Part shown: positions 32,120 to 41,249 of the stretch, one piece after another
How the letters are laid out: each line of letters opens with the position of its first letter
Numbering within the stretch: position 1 is the first letter of the stretch
Assembly: GCA_963726105.1 (NCBI GenBank)
Contig: CAVSBJ010000026.1
Coordinates: 186,001 to 250,000, forward strand
Source of the DNA: Roseiarcus sp963726105
Lineage (GTDB): Bacteria; Pseudomonadota; Alphaproteobacteria; Rhizobiales; Beijerinckiaceae
DNA: 64,000 bases
Reading direction: 5' to 3'
Notes under the pieces: model-generated
The model's database searches: none
The model's input: only the letters and a program-made list of their open reading frames with translations
Told to the model about the DNA's origin: nothing
Position numbers and translations under genes: made by a program

Positions 32120-32312
32120 CGTGTTGTCCCGTGTCCGTTGGAGACGTGCGGCGTTCTCAGGTCCAGCGAGTCCGCGAGGACCTCGTCTGTCGGAGCCGTA
32201 AAGTCCTGTTCTTAGCACATTTTCGCACAGCCGATGCGCGATCTCTCAAATTGCTGTGCGCAAAATCGTGGCGCATAAGCTGTGGAGAGTAGAGACATCA
32301 GGGAGCGGAGCG

Positions 32313-33809
32313 ATGATCGAATACGGGCATTACGTCGGCGGCAAGCAGGTCGCTGGCAAGTCGGGGCGGACCGCAGACGTCTTCCAGCCAATGGACGGCA
32401 CGGTGCGCGCGCATGTGGCGCTCGCTTCGAGAGCAGAGGTTCGCGCCGCGGTCGAAAACGCCAAAGCCGCGCAGCCAGCCTGGGCCGCGGTCAACCCGCA
32501 GCGCCGCGCTCGCGTCTTGATGAAGTTTCTCGATCTCATCGCCAAGAACAATGACGAGCTCGCAGATATTCTCGCGCGTGAGCATGGCAAGACGATCGCC
32601 GACGCCAAGGGCGACATCCAGCGCGGCGTCGAAGTGGTCGAGTTCGCGCTCGGCGTTCCGCATCTGATGAAGGGCGAATACACCGACGGGGCCGGCCCCG
32701 GCATAGACCTCTATTCCATGCGCCAGCCGCTCGGCGTCGTCGCCGGCATCACGCCGTTCAATTTTCCGGCGATGATCCCCTTATGGAAGCTTGCGCCGGC
32801 AATCGCTTGCGGAAACGCCTTCATCCTGAAGCCCTCCGAGCGCGACCCCGGCGTGCCGATGCGGCTCGGTGAGCTGTTCGTCGAGGCGGGCGGCCCTCCG
32901 GGCATCCTCAACGTCGTTAATGGAGATAAGGAGGCGGTCGACGCCATCCTCGATGATCCCGACATTCAGGCGATCGGTTTTGTCGGCTCGACCCCGATCG
33001 CCGAGTACATCTATTCGCGCGGATGCGCCGCGGGAAAGCGCGTGCAGTGCTTCGGCGGCGCCAAGAATCATATGGTGGTGATGCCCGATGCGGACATGGA
33101 GCAGACGGTCGATGCTTTGATTGGCGCTGGCTACGGCTCCGCGGGCGAGCGCTGCATGGCGGTCTCGGTCGCGGTTCCTGTAGGTCAGAAGACTGCTGAC
33201 GATCTCATGCGCCGTCTCATCCCGCGCGTCGAGGCGCTCAAGATCGGACCGTCGACCGATGCCGGCGCGGACTGCGGGCCGCTCGTGACCAAGGCGGCGC
33301 TCGAGAAGGTGCGCGGCTATGTCGACATCGGAGTGAAGGAGGGCGCGAAGCTCGTCGTCGATGGCCGGGACTTCAAGATGCAGGGCTACGAGAACGGCTT
33401 CTACATGGGCGGCTGTCTGTTCGACAACGTGACGAAGGACATGCGCATCTACAAGGAGGAGATTTTCGGTCCCGTCCTGTCGGTCGTTCGCGCGCACGAC
33501 TACGGCGAGGCGTTGGGATTGTGCAACGATCACGAATACGGCAACGGCGTCGCGATCTTCACCCGCGACGGCGATGCGGCGCGCGACTTCGCGACCAAGG
33601 TCAAGGTCGGCATGATCGGCGTCAACGTGCCGATCCCGGTTCCGGTCGCTTACTACACGTTCGGCGGCTGGAAGCGCTCGGGCTTCGGCGACTTGAACCA
33701 GCATGGGCCGGATTCGATCCGCTTCTACACCCGCACCAAGACCGTGACCGCCCGCTGGCCGTCCGGCATCAAGGACGGAGCGCAGTTCTCGATCCCGACG
33801 ATGAACTGA
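32313..33809 (+). CDS. mmsA: Methylmalonate-semialdehyde dehydrogenase (CoA-acylating)
   Basis: The enzyme oxidises methylmalonate (and malonate) semialdehyde to propionyl-CoA or acetyl-CoA in valine and inositol breakdown. The 498-residue ALDH has PLGVVAGITPFNFPAMIPLW, the loop VGSTPIAEYIYSRG, EQTVDALIGAGYGSAGERCM with the catalytic Cys in ERCMAVSVAV, and EIFGPVLSVVR near the end. The E-x-C-M pattern separates it from standard ALDHs. The start at 32313 follows GGGAGCGGAG. The frame extends upstream to 32256 without signal. It stands alone, with no mmsB or bkd genes nearby. Confidence 0.95.
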   Translation: MIEYGHYVGGKQVAGKSGRTADVFQPMDGTVRAHVALASRAEVRAAVENAKAAQPAWAAVNPQRRARVLMKFLDLIAKNNDELADILAREHGKTIADAKGDIQRGVEVVEFALGVPHLMKGEYTDGAGPGIDLYSMRQPLGVVAGITPFNFPAMIPLWKLAPAIACGNAFILKPSERDPGVPMRLGELFVEAGGPPGILNVVNGDKEAVDAILDDPDIQAIGFVGSTPIAEYIYSRGCAAGKRVQCFGGAKNHMVVMPDADMEQTVDALIGAGYGSAGERCMAVSVAVPVGQKTADDLMRRLIPRVEALKIGPSTDAGADCGPLVTKAALEKVRGYVDIGVKEGAKLVVDGRDFKMQGYENGFYMGGCLFDNVTKDMRIYKEEIFGPVLSVVRAHDYGEALGLCNDHEYGNGVAIFTRDGDAARDFATKVKVGMIGVNVPIPVPVAYYTFGGWKRSGFGDLNQHGPDSIRFYTRTKTVTARWPSGIKDGAQFSIPTMN

Positions 33810-33823
33810 GGAAGACGGGGAGA

Positions 33824-33848
33824 GCGGAGGCGTATATTCGCCCTCCGC
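33824..33848 (+). terminator. Hairpin after mmsA
   Basis: GCGGAGG at 33824-33830 pairs with CCTCCGC at 33842-33848, extended by CG/CG with one bulged base, around a TATATT loop. It lies 15 bases after the mmsA stop. There is no clear T-run, so termination is only inferred. Confidence 0.4.
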
Positions 33849-33915
33849 ACTCCCGGTGTCGCTTATGACCGCTCGCTCGATGTCCACCTGGCTGAGACAG
33901 ACGACGTGCGCGAGC

Positions 33916-34323
33916 TTAGAACCTGAAAAGGGTCAACCCCGGCCCGGCGTTGCCGAGCGGATCGGAAAGCCTTTCCCGGCCGCGCATGCCCATGAATGTG
34001 CCCTCAATCGGCGCTGGCTGGTTGAACGTGCTGTAGACATAGCCGTTGCCTACCGTGCCGACGGGAGCCTGCGTTCCGAGCGTCAAGTACGACGGGCGGG
34101 CGTGGACGGTGATCTGCCTGCCGGCAGGGAGCGGGCGCTTTGCGGCGCGCTTTTTGAGCGCTGTCTGGCGGGGCTTCGCCTTCTGGGGCGTCGCCCCCAA
34201 AGGTCCCGTCGTCTGCACAGCCCCCTCGTCCTGCGGCCCCGTTTGGGCGTGCGCGGCCGGCGTCGCAGCTGCGAGGCCGGTCGCCAGCGCGGCCGCGGCC
34301 AGGAGCTGAATCGAGCGAACCAT
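33916..34323 (-). CDS. Exported hypothetical protein
   Basis: The 135-residue protein has a signal peptide (QLLAAAALATGLAAATPAAHAQ, about residues 5-27) followed by a Gln/Lys/Arg-rich middle with KKRAAKRPLPAGRQI. The end contains YVYSTFNQPAPIEGTFMGMRGRERLSD split at about residues 95-120. It is a small basic periplasmic protein. I do not recognise a family. The gene is convergent with mmsA and alone on its strand, and the next gene downstream in the window is on the plus strand. Confidence 0.72.
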   Translation of the reverse strand: MVRSIQLLAAAALATGLAAATPAAHAQTGPQDEGAVQTTGPLGATPQKAKPRQTALKKRAAKRPLPAGRQITVHARPSYLTLGTQAPVGTVGNGYVYSTFNQPAPIEGTFMGMRGRERLSDPLGNAGPGLTLFRF

Positions 34324-34896
34324 GACGACTTCCTTTCACTCGACGCAGCCAGCGCTCAAGACATGGGGCGGCGGTAGCTGAATGCAATGGAGCGAGCCTC
34401 GGCAAGGCTTCGGCCCGCCCTGACCGATCGCCGCCGTCAATGCCCCGGCTTTAGTGGAAAATCAATGGGCGCCGGGCGGCCGCCGCGTCCTGAACACGCG
34501 TACGCCTTCCCGAGAACGGGCGCCATTGCCCGCGAGCTCGACTTGGGCAAAGTTCGATAGTGTTCTCGCCGCCGGCTTAACGAAGGCGACAAACTCTCTC
34601 ATTGATCATCGAAGCCAATACGCATGCTCGCCCTTCGTGGAGAAGTCCGCCGACGCGCCGTTCGCGCGCGGCTGAAGGCTTGGGCTGCAGAGGCCGCGGC
34701 GGCCCTAGGCGCCGAGACGAGTAAGGCCCGACAACCAAGAAACCCGCCAGCGACATCGCTGAGGTCGCGGGCTCCGGAGGCGGAAGCCGTGGGTGGTCAG
34801 ATTGGTGGGCTCGGCTTGTAGAAAGTCGCCATCGACACTCTGCGATTGTTGTGCGTAGTAGGCGGAATTGAAACGCTAGGGACGGTCTCCTGGAGG
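34324..34896. other. Intergenic region before the hybrid kinase gene, no gene recognised
   Basis: Over 570 bases lie between the divergent exported-protein and kinase genes. Several short frames are open, but none shows a signal, domain or good ribosome site. The region presumably carries both promoters. Confidence 0.45.
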
Positions 34897-37800
34897 ATGG
34901 CGCCCACGTCCGATACTCGGAAGATTTCGGGAGCGAGCGGCTCCGGCCAAGAATCCCTCGTGGAAGCGCTGCTCGAGGGCATCGGCGAAGGGTTCTTCGC
35001 ATTCGATCACAGCTGGCGCTTGACCGCCTCCAACAGCTCCGCCGAGACAATCCTTGGCGCGCCGAGCTCCGAGGTCGTTGGCGATCTTCTCTGGAATGTC
35101 CTGCCTCGGATCCGGGGGACAGAATTCGAGCGGCGTTGTCGCGTTGTCATCGAGCGGCGCACGAGGGAAGAATTCGAGATCGATTCTGCGCTGCGGCTCG
35201 GCCGCCATCACGAAGTGCGAGCTTTTCCCTTTGGCCCCGACGTTGGCGTGGCGTTTCGCGACATCACCGATCGCGAAAGGGACACACAGGCGCTCCGTGA
35301 CAGGGAATTGGAGCTCGCCCGCGTTCAACTCATCGGAGGCGTCGGCGGGTTGGACGTCGATTTATCGAATGGCTTCCGCAGTCGACGCTCGCCGGAATAT
35401 CTTCACCTTCATGGGCTTCCGCCAAGCGCCGTCGATGACAGCCATGAGCAATGGGTCGCACGCGTTCACCCCGAAGACAGAGAGCGAGTTGAGACCTACT
35501 TCCTGACGACGGTCGCAAGCTCCGCGCGAGAATACAAGGCTGAATATCGCATCGTTCGACCGAGTGACGGTCAAGTAAGATGGATTCGCGCCGTCGCGCA
35601 GATCGAGCGCGACAGCCAAGGTCGGGCTTTAAAGCTTGTCGGCGCGCATCTGGACATCACGGACCAAAAAAGTGCCGACGCAACGGTGCAAGAGAGCGAG
35701 GGACGGTTGCGGGCGATCGCCGACGCAATCCCGTTTCTCATCTCCTATCTCGACAACGATCAGAGATTTCGGTTCATCAACAAGCCCTACGAGTCGTGGT
35801 TCGAACGTCCCTTGAGTGAGATCATTGGCCGCCATGTGAGGGACGTCATGGGGCCCATGATGTACGAAGCTCGCCGGCCCTTCATCGAGCGCGCGCTCGC
35901 CGGCGAGAGTTTATCGTACGAGGCGGATTTCCTTCGATCGGCGGAAACAGTTCAAACCGAGATCGTGCATGTTCCGCATCGGGACCAAGCAGGACGCGTC
36001 TTGGGCCTTTACACCGTGGTTATGGACATAACGGCGCGCAAACTCGCCGAAAAGGTTCTGTCCGAAAGTGAGGAGCGGTTTCGGTCGATCGCGGACAGCG
36101 CCCCCGTGCCGATGTGGGTGAGCCGGCTCGACGGCCTTCGGCAATTCGTCAACCGCGCTTATCACGAGTTCCTGGGCGTTCCGTTTGCGGATGCTCTGAA
36201 TTTCGATTGGCGTAAAGCTCTTCATCCAGACGATCTCGAGCGAATCCTGCGCGACCAGCGAGTAGGGGAAGGATCCCGCAAGCCTTTTGTGCTCGAGGCT
36301 CGTTATCGACGTCACGATGGGCAATGGCGTTGGCTACGATCGGAATCGCAGCCCCGATGGGGGCCGTCCGGCGAACACATCGGCTTCATCGGCGTCGCGC
36401 ACGACATCACTGCCTCCAAGGAGGCCGAGCGGGCCTTGACCGAGCTCAATGAGACATTGGAACGGCGAATCGAAGATCGCACCCGGCAACTGGCGGCGTC
36501 GGAGGCGCTCATCCAGACGTTCTTTAATCACTCCTCGGAATGTTACGCGATCATTGCGGAGGAGGACGACGGACACTTTCGGTATGCCGAGGTCAATCCG
36601 GCCACTCTGCGGCTGTACAAGAAGACCAGAGACGGTGTGGTTGGCCGCACGATTGAGGAAGTCCTTGGCGCCGAGCGCGCCTCAGAAATCGGGGCCCAGC
36701 TTGCTGCGTGTCTACAGGAGGGAGCTCCGCGCCGATATGAACGAACACAAGGCGACGCCGTCATCGAGGCTATCGTTACCGCGGCGCCTCACGAGCCCGG
36801 CGCGCACCGCCGGGTTGTCGTCAGCGCTCACGATGTGACGGAACGCCGTCGTCTGGAGCAACAACTGCATCAATCTCAGAAGATGGAGGCGGTCGGACAG
36901 CTCACCGGCGGCGTCGCGCATGATTTCAATAATCTGCTCACACTGGTGATTGGCGGCCTCGAAATTATCGCCCGCCAGATCACGAACCTGCCTGATCCTC
37001 TCGCTTTAACCCGAATGGAGCGAGGAAGAGAGATGGCGATGCAGGGCGCACAGCGCGCCGCTTCCTTGACAACTCGCCTCCTCGCGTTTTCGCGACAACA
37101 GCCGCTCAAGCCGGAGGCGCTGGACGCCAACGCGCTCGTCGTGGACGTTTGTGAGCTTTTACGCCGAGCCATCGGCGAAACCATCGCTCTCGAAACGGTG
37201 CTGGGGAAAGATTTGTGGCGCATGTACGCCGATGCGAATCAGCTCGAAAATGCGCTGCTCAACATCGGCTTCAATGCACGCGACGCGATGCCCAATGGAG
37301 GTAGGCTGATCATCGAGACCGCAAACGCCTCGTTGGACAAAGCCTACACGTCTTCACTCAGCGAGGACGTCGAGCCTGGTGAGTTTGTGATGATCGCAAT
37401 CACCGACACCGGCGTTGGCATGGACATGTCTACGCGGGAGCGGGCTTTTGATCCATTCTTTACGACGAAGGAGGTCGGCAAAGGCACCGGTTTAGGGTTG
37501 AGCCAAGTGTACGGATTTGCGCGACAATCGGCCGGGCACGTCAGGATTTACAGTGAAATTGGCGAAGGCACGACGGTCAAGATCTATCTGCCTCGAAGCG
37601 TGAGCGACAGGAAAAATCCAATAACCGGTGAAGCGAACAAGCCTTCGCGATGGACCGGCGCAGAAACGATTTTTGTTGTCGAGGACGACGATGAATTGAG
37701 AAAATACGTAAGAGAGATTCTGGAGGAGCTCGGCTATCACGTGACGAGTGCGGGGAGCGGCGCGGCCGCACTCGAGACTCTAAACGGAGATCATCGAATC

Positions 37801-38031
37801 GATCTTTTGCTCACTGACGTCGTGATGCCTGGGGGCATGAATGGTAGGGAGCTCGCCGACAAGGCCATCGGCCATCGACCGGGCCTCCGCGTGCTCTACA
37901 TGACCGGTTACACCCGCAACGCGATCATCCATCAGGGCCGTTTGGATCACGGAATCAATATGATCAGCAAGCCGTTTTCATTCGAAGAGCTCGCCGCCAA
38001 AGTTCGCCAAGTGCTGGATGCCGCAGGTTGA
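34897..38031 (+). CDS. Multi-PAS hybrid sensor histidine kinase
   Basis: The 1044-residue cytoplasmic sensor has about five PAS/PAC modules over residues 15-640 (for example VHPEDRERVETYF, VGAHLDITDQK, LHPDDLERILRDQ, IGVAHDITASK, VVSAHDVTERR), then the HisKA box QLTGGVAHDFNNLLTLVIGG with the phosphorylatable His, the HATPase motifs NALLNIGFNARDAM, ITDTGVGMD and GKGTGLGLSQVYGF, and a C-terminal receiver domain (VVEDDDELRKYVREIL, LLTDVVMPGGMNG with the acceptor Asp, and Lys in MISKPFS). No transmembrane helix is seen. The start is uncertain: the GGAGG is directly against the ATG at 34897, and a TTG at 34846 is also open. No separate response regulator gene is adjacent. Confidence 0.9.
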   Translation: MAPTSDTRKISGASGSGQESLVEALLEGIGEGFFAFDHSWRLTASNSSAETILGAPSSEVVGDLLWNVLPRIRGTEFERRCRVVIERRTREEFEIDSALRLGRHHEVRAFPFGPDVGVAFRDITDRERDTQALRDRELELARVQLIGGVGGLDVDLSNGFRSRRSPEYLHLHGLPPSAVDDSHEQWVARVHPEDRERVETYFLTTVASSAREYKAEYRIVRPSDGQVRWIRAVAQIERDSQGRALKLVGAHLDITDQKSADATVQESEGRLRAIADAIPFLISYLDNDQRFRFINKPYESWFERPLSEIIGRHVRDVMGPMMYEARRPFIERALAGESLSYEADFLRSAETVQTEIVHVPHRDQAGRVLGLYTVVMDITARKLAEKVLSESEERFRSIADSAPVPMWVSRLDGLRQFVNRAYHEFLGVPFADALNFDWRKALHPDDLERILRDQRVGEGSRKPFVLEARYRRHDGQWRWLRSESQPRWGPSGEHIGFIGVAHDITASKEAERALTELNETLERRIEDRTRQLAASEALIQTFFNHSSECYAIIAEEDDGHFRYAEVNPATLRLYKKTRDGVVGRTIEEVLGAERASEIGAQLAACLQEGAPRRYERTQGDAVIEAIVTAAPHEPGAHRRVVVSAHDVTERRRLEQQLHQSQKMEAVGQLTGGVAHDFNNLLTLVIGGLEIIARQITNLPDPLALTRMERGREMAMQGAQRAASLTTRLLAFSRQQPLKPEALDANALVVDVCELLRRAIGETIALETVLGKDLWRMYADANQLENALLNIGFNARDAMPNGGRLIIETANASLDKAYTSSLSEDVEPGEFVMIAITDTGVGMDMSTRERAFDPFFTTKEVGKGTGLGLSQVYGFARQSAGHVRIYSEIGEGTTVKIYLPRSVSDRKNPITGEANKPSRWTGAETIFVVEDDDELRKYVREILEELGYHVTSAGSGAAALETLNGDHRIDLLLTDVVMPGGMNGRELADKAIGHRPGLRVLYMTGYTRNAIIHQGRLDHGINMISKPFSFEELAAKVRQVLDAAG

Positions 38032-38289
38032 GACAGGAGGCGGAAGAACGGAACGGGCCGCCCATCTCGATCGAGCAGCGAGCGCAGGCAGCAACCCGGA
38101 ATCCTCCGCGCAAGCCCCATCGCAGCAAAGCAAGCTGACTTCATTTCTTCGCGGCCAGCAGCTGCCGTCCATAATCGATCGTCGGAGCGCCTGCGCCCGT
38201 TCAGGGTGAAGTCTCAAGACCTCTCTGGCAACGCGGCCGGGCTCGCAAGGAGGCGGGCAGGATCAAGGGCGAAGGAACGATCAGGTCGT

Positions 38290-39478
38290 CGGCCGCCGGA
38301 CTTCCGGCACATAGCGATGGGCCACGGCGTTCGAGACGACATGCCCAAACGCCGGGAAGTCGAGGTGAACGCCGGCGCAGTTTCTCTCCGGCAACGAATT
38401 TGAGCACCGTCTTTCGCGCTTCCGCCGCCGCAGCCGGATCGATGTTGCAGGCGAGGCTCGTATCGGGGAAAGCGAACTGCATTCCTGGAAAGTGGACGAT
38501 GGCGTCCCAAATGAGAAGCTCGTCGCCGCCGGACTGAACGAGCCATGCCGTGCGGCCCGGAGTATGGCCGGGTATGGGGAAGGCGCGGACGCCGGGGCGA
38601 CTTCGTGCAGGGTTCCCTACGGACGTCGCCCACGTCTCCGCCAGCTGTGTTGGCGTCAGAACGTATCGACCAAGGACCGCGCCGCGCTCGAGAACCTCGT
38701 GGGCGCCCGCCGCATCTGCGAGCCCGAAGCAACATGTGACCGACGGTCGAATGGCGCCCTGACCAATCAACTGAAGAACATCCGCAAGCTCCGCGCGCGT
38801 CGTGCTCGTGGAGCTGAACCGAGAGATGCACCGCAGAAACATCTGGGCTGGATTGAACGGAGTGAAATCACCGGTGAGCTGGCCGACCATGGTCCACCGC
38901 CCGCCCGGCGCAAGAGAGCGGCGCGTCGCGTGAAATTGCGGCGTCCCTCCATTGCCGATGACGACATCCACGCCGCCTGAGCTGAGATCCCGCACCGCAG
39001 CCGAAAAGTCCTGGCCGCGTTTGCATAGGACGATTTCATTGGCGCCCGCGTCGCGAATCGCCTCCGCTTTTTCCGGCGAGGTCGTCCGCCCAACGACGAA
39101 CGCGCCGGCGACCTTCGCAAGCTGCACGGCGTGAACGCCCACTAGCGCAGGCCGCTACGGGAGCCGATTCGTAGGAAACGGATTCAGGAACATGCGCCAG
39201 GGGGTCCGGTTCGATGCGGACAAATTCCGCATGACCCCCGTTCAGACCTGCGTCGCCGAGAAACGCCGCCTCCGCGCGCAGCGGCTCTCGCGCGGAGCGG
39301 CACTAGCGGCAGGATCCGCAGATGTGGAATCGCTGGGTCGAGGCGACGAGCTCGCCAACGCGAAAGCCGTTGACCGCCGAGCCCACCGCGACGACAACGC
39401 CGGAAACCTCAAGTCCCGGAATGCAGGGCATCACGACGCCTGAGTGCTTCTGCAGGCGGTCCCGGATCGCGCAGGACG
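38290..39478 (-). pseudogene. Decayed zinc-type alcohol dehydrogenase fused to an MBL-fold hydrolase remnant
   Basis: Minus-strand reading shows a dehydrogenase start (VKAIVLRDPGPP near 39460). After an apparent deletion and frame change, KHSGVVMPCIPGLEVSG follows around 39400, and then a Rossmann part (GVHAVQLAKVAGAFVVGRTT, VVIGNGGTPQF). At about 38590 the frame runs into GHTPGRTAWLVQSGGDELLI, the metal-site end of a metallo-beta-lactamase-fold hydrolase, which itself continues out of frame as AGVHLDFPAFGHV. Both genes are therefore incomplete and joined. The open frame 38201-39142 is the fusion and is unlikely to make a working enzyme. Confidence 0.75.
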
Positions 39479-39502
39479 ATCGCCTTCACTGCTGCCCCGC
39501 GA

Positions 39503-40363
39503 CTACGGGCGCGCAAGGATCTTCTGGGCAAGTCGCAAATGAGGCACGTCGACCATCTGATCCCCGACCCGAAGCGCGCCCTTGCTCGGCTCGCGCGCAA
39601 AAGCCGCCACAACATCTTCCGCCCAGGCGCGCTCCTCCGGCGTGACGGAGAAGGCCTTGTTTATCGTCTCGATTTGCGTGGGGTGAATCGCGAGCTTCGC
39701 CTGGAAACCGTCGGCGCGCCCCTCCTCGGCTTCGTGGAGCAGTCCTTCGAGGTCGGGTATGTTGGTGTAGACCGTGTCGATCGCCGGGAGGCCGGCCCGC
39801 GCCGCGGCAAAGAGACACGAATTTCGCGCCATCAGAAAGGGGCCGGAATATCCATTTGGTCCCCGCTTTCTGGAAGCGCCGATGTCGGCGGCGAGGTCCT
39901 CCGCGCCCCACACGAGTCCCGCAAGCCGACCTGCTTCGTCGCGCGGATACTGACCAAGGCCAAACAGGGATTCGGCCGTCTCGGTGACGATCGGCAAGAT
40001 CCGGGTCGAGCCGGCTTCGGCGCCGAACGCCAATTCAAAGGCGTCAAGGTAGAAGCTCAGCCGGGCCACATCGGCGCCGCCGGAACACTTGGGCAGCATG
40101 ATTCCGTCGCATCTTCCGACGACCGCGCCGAGATCCGCCAGTGCGAGTCCGGTCGCGAGCGCGTTCACCCTGACGAAGATGATTTGGCCTTGCGCACGCT
40201 GACCGAGCATCGCCTGCACGGATTTGCGCGCGTCCGACTTCGCTTCGGGCGCCACGGAATCCTCGAGGTCGAGAATCAGCGCGTCGGCGCCGCTCACGCG
40301 CGCCTTCTCGAATTTGCGGGCGCTGTCGCCCGGCACGAACAAAAGGGACCTCATAGCGCGCAT
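39503..40363 (-). CDS. HpcH/HpaI aldolase/citrate lyase family protein (CitE-like CoA lyase)
   Basis: The 286-residue TIM-barrel protein starts RSLLFVPGDSARKFEKA, the CitE/Mcl pattern, with ADALILDLEDSVAPEAK (metal-binding acidic residues), FVRVNAL, IMLPKCSGGADV (Lys-Cys), ILPIVTETAES, VWGAEDLAADIGA and KLAIHPTQIETIN. CitE-like proteins cleave or hydrolyse malyl-CoA, citramalyl-CoA or related thioesters. The start at 40363 follows AGGAG nine bases upstream. It lies next to the decayed dehydrogenase/hydrolase pseudogene on the same strand, 25 bases away, which suggests a former operon. Confidence 0.88.
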   Translation of the reverse strand: MRAMRSLLFVPGDSARKFEKARVSGADALILDLEDSVAPEAKSDARKSVQAMLGQRAQGQIIFVRVNALATGLALADLGAVVGRCDGIMLPKCSGGADVARLSFYLDAFELAFGAEAGSTRILPIVTETAESLFGLGQYPRDEAGRLAGLVWGAEDLAADIGASRKRGPNGYSGPFLMARNSCLFAAARAGLPAIDTVYTNIPDLEGLLHEAEEGRADGFQAKLAIHPTQIETINKAFSVTPEERAWAEDVVAAFAREPSKGALRVGDQMVDVPHLRLAQKILARP

Positions 40364-41249
40364 AAATGCTGGCTCCTGCGACTTGTGTTAAACGCGCCGA
40401 GGGAAGAGCGCCAATAAGGAATCACGACATTTCAGCGCAGGCTCAGGACTTTCCGCTCGGCGCGACGCCGTGGGCGGGATTGAGGGAGCATCGCGCGGGT
40501 TCGTAGCGCGGCGGGTGAGCGCGCCGGCGACGTTCTCGATTTCCGGTACGAGCCGGACCCTGCCCTGGGGCCGCGAAGACAACCAGCGCGCGAGTTGGTC
40601 CGCAGCAAACGTCAGTAAACGCGCCTAAACCCGCTTAAACGCTAGTAAGAATGCTCTCATTTGACTAGCGTTTATTTTTTCGAATTGAGACTTTTCAATG
40701 GGTTACGGCCGATTCAAATACGAAATTCCGGCCCCGCCTCAACCCGCCATCTGGAGGTTGTCCGCAACGCCATTTCGAAGCCATGCCTCTCCTGTCACGC
40801 GGTCGTTTCCCGCGGCGCCGTGCGTTTGCCTGAACAGAAACATATACTTCACATTTCTGGATTTGTCAATAGATTTGTGGGCTCGCAGGGCGTGGCTGTT
40901 GGCAAGCGCGCCCGGCTGTCACGGTCGGCTTGACAAGGCCAAGCGCGGCTCATGGCGCGCCAAATCTGCCAATACAGGTGAATTTCGCCCACAAGAGCGA
41001 CGGCTTTCAATCATAAAGCGTGAACCGCAGGCCTTTCGCTTTGGCCGCGGGCGCGAGGAGCGCCCAAAGATGGAATCGGCCGGTGCGCTTTCCGCGCCTG
41101 CCATTCGAACCGCCAGACCGGGCCGCGTCTTGCCGACCGTTACACGCCGACGTGATCCGGGCCGCTCATTTCAGTCTTGTGACGTTCAAATTAAAGGCGG
41201 ATGCATTTCGAACGGTCGTGTCGCAGGCGGCGAGCGGCGGGAGGCGGAT
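40364..41249. other. Long intergenic region with dispersed repeat copy 3 and leader of the PEP-CTERM gene
   Basis: The 886 bases hold repeat copy 3 (40612-40740). A lower-GC stretch at 40850-40890 may be promoter sequence for the glycine-rich PEP-CTERM gene starting at 41250. No protein family can be recognised in the open frames. Confidence 0.5.
40612..40740 (+). repeat. Dispersed intergenic repeat, copy 3
   Basis: It has GACTAGCGTTTATTTTTTCG followed by CTTTTCAATGGGTTACGGCCG, and then GGAATT/GAAATTCC-like sequence shared with copy 1. The 5' half has GTCAGTAAACGCGCCTAAAC and related TAAACGC units. It aligns over roughly 110-125 bases with the copies at 17482 (reverse) and 26161. Confidence 0.87.

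Noticed and set aside
38201..39142. Single 313-residue dehydrogenase gene
   Set aside because: Its C-terminal half belongs to a different protein family, and its N-terminal catalytic domain is missing or displaced in another frame. It is reported as a pseudogene.
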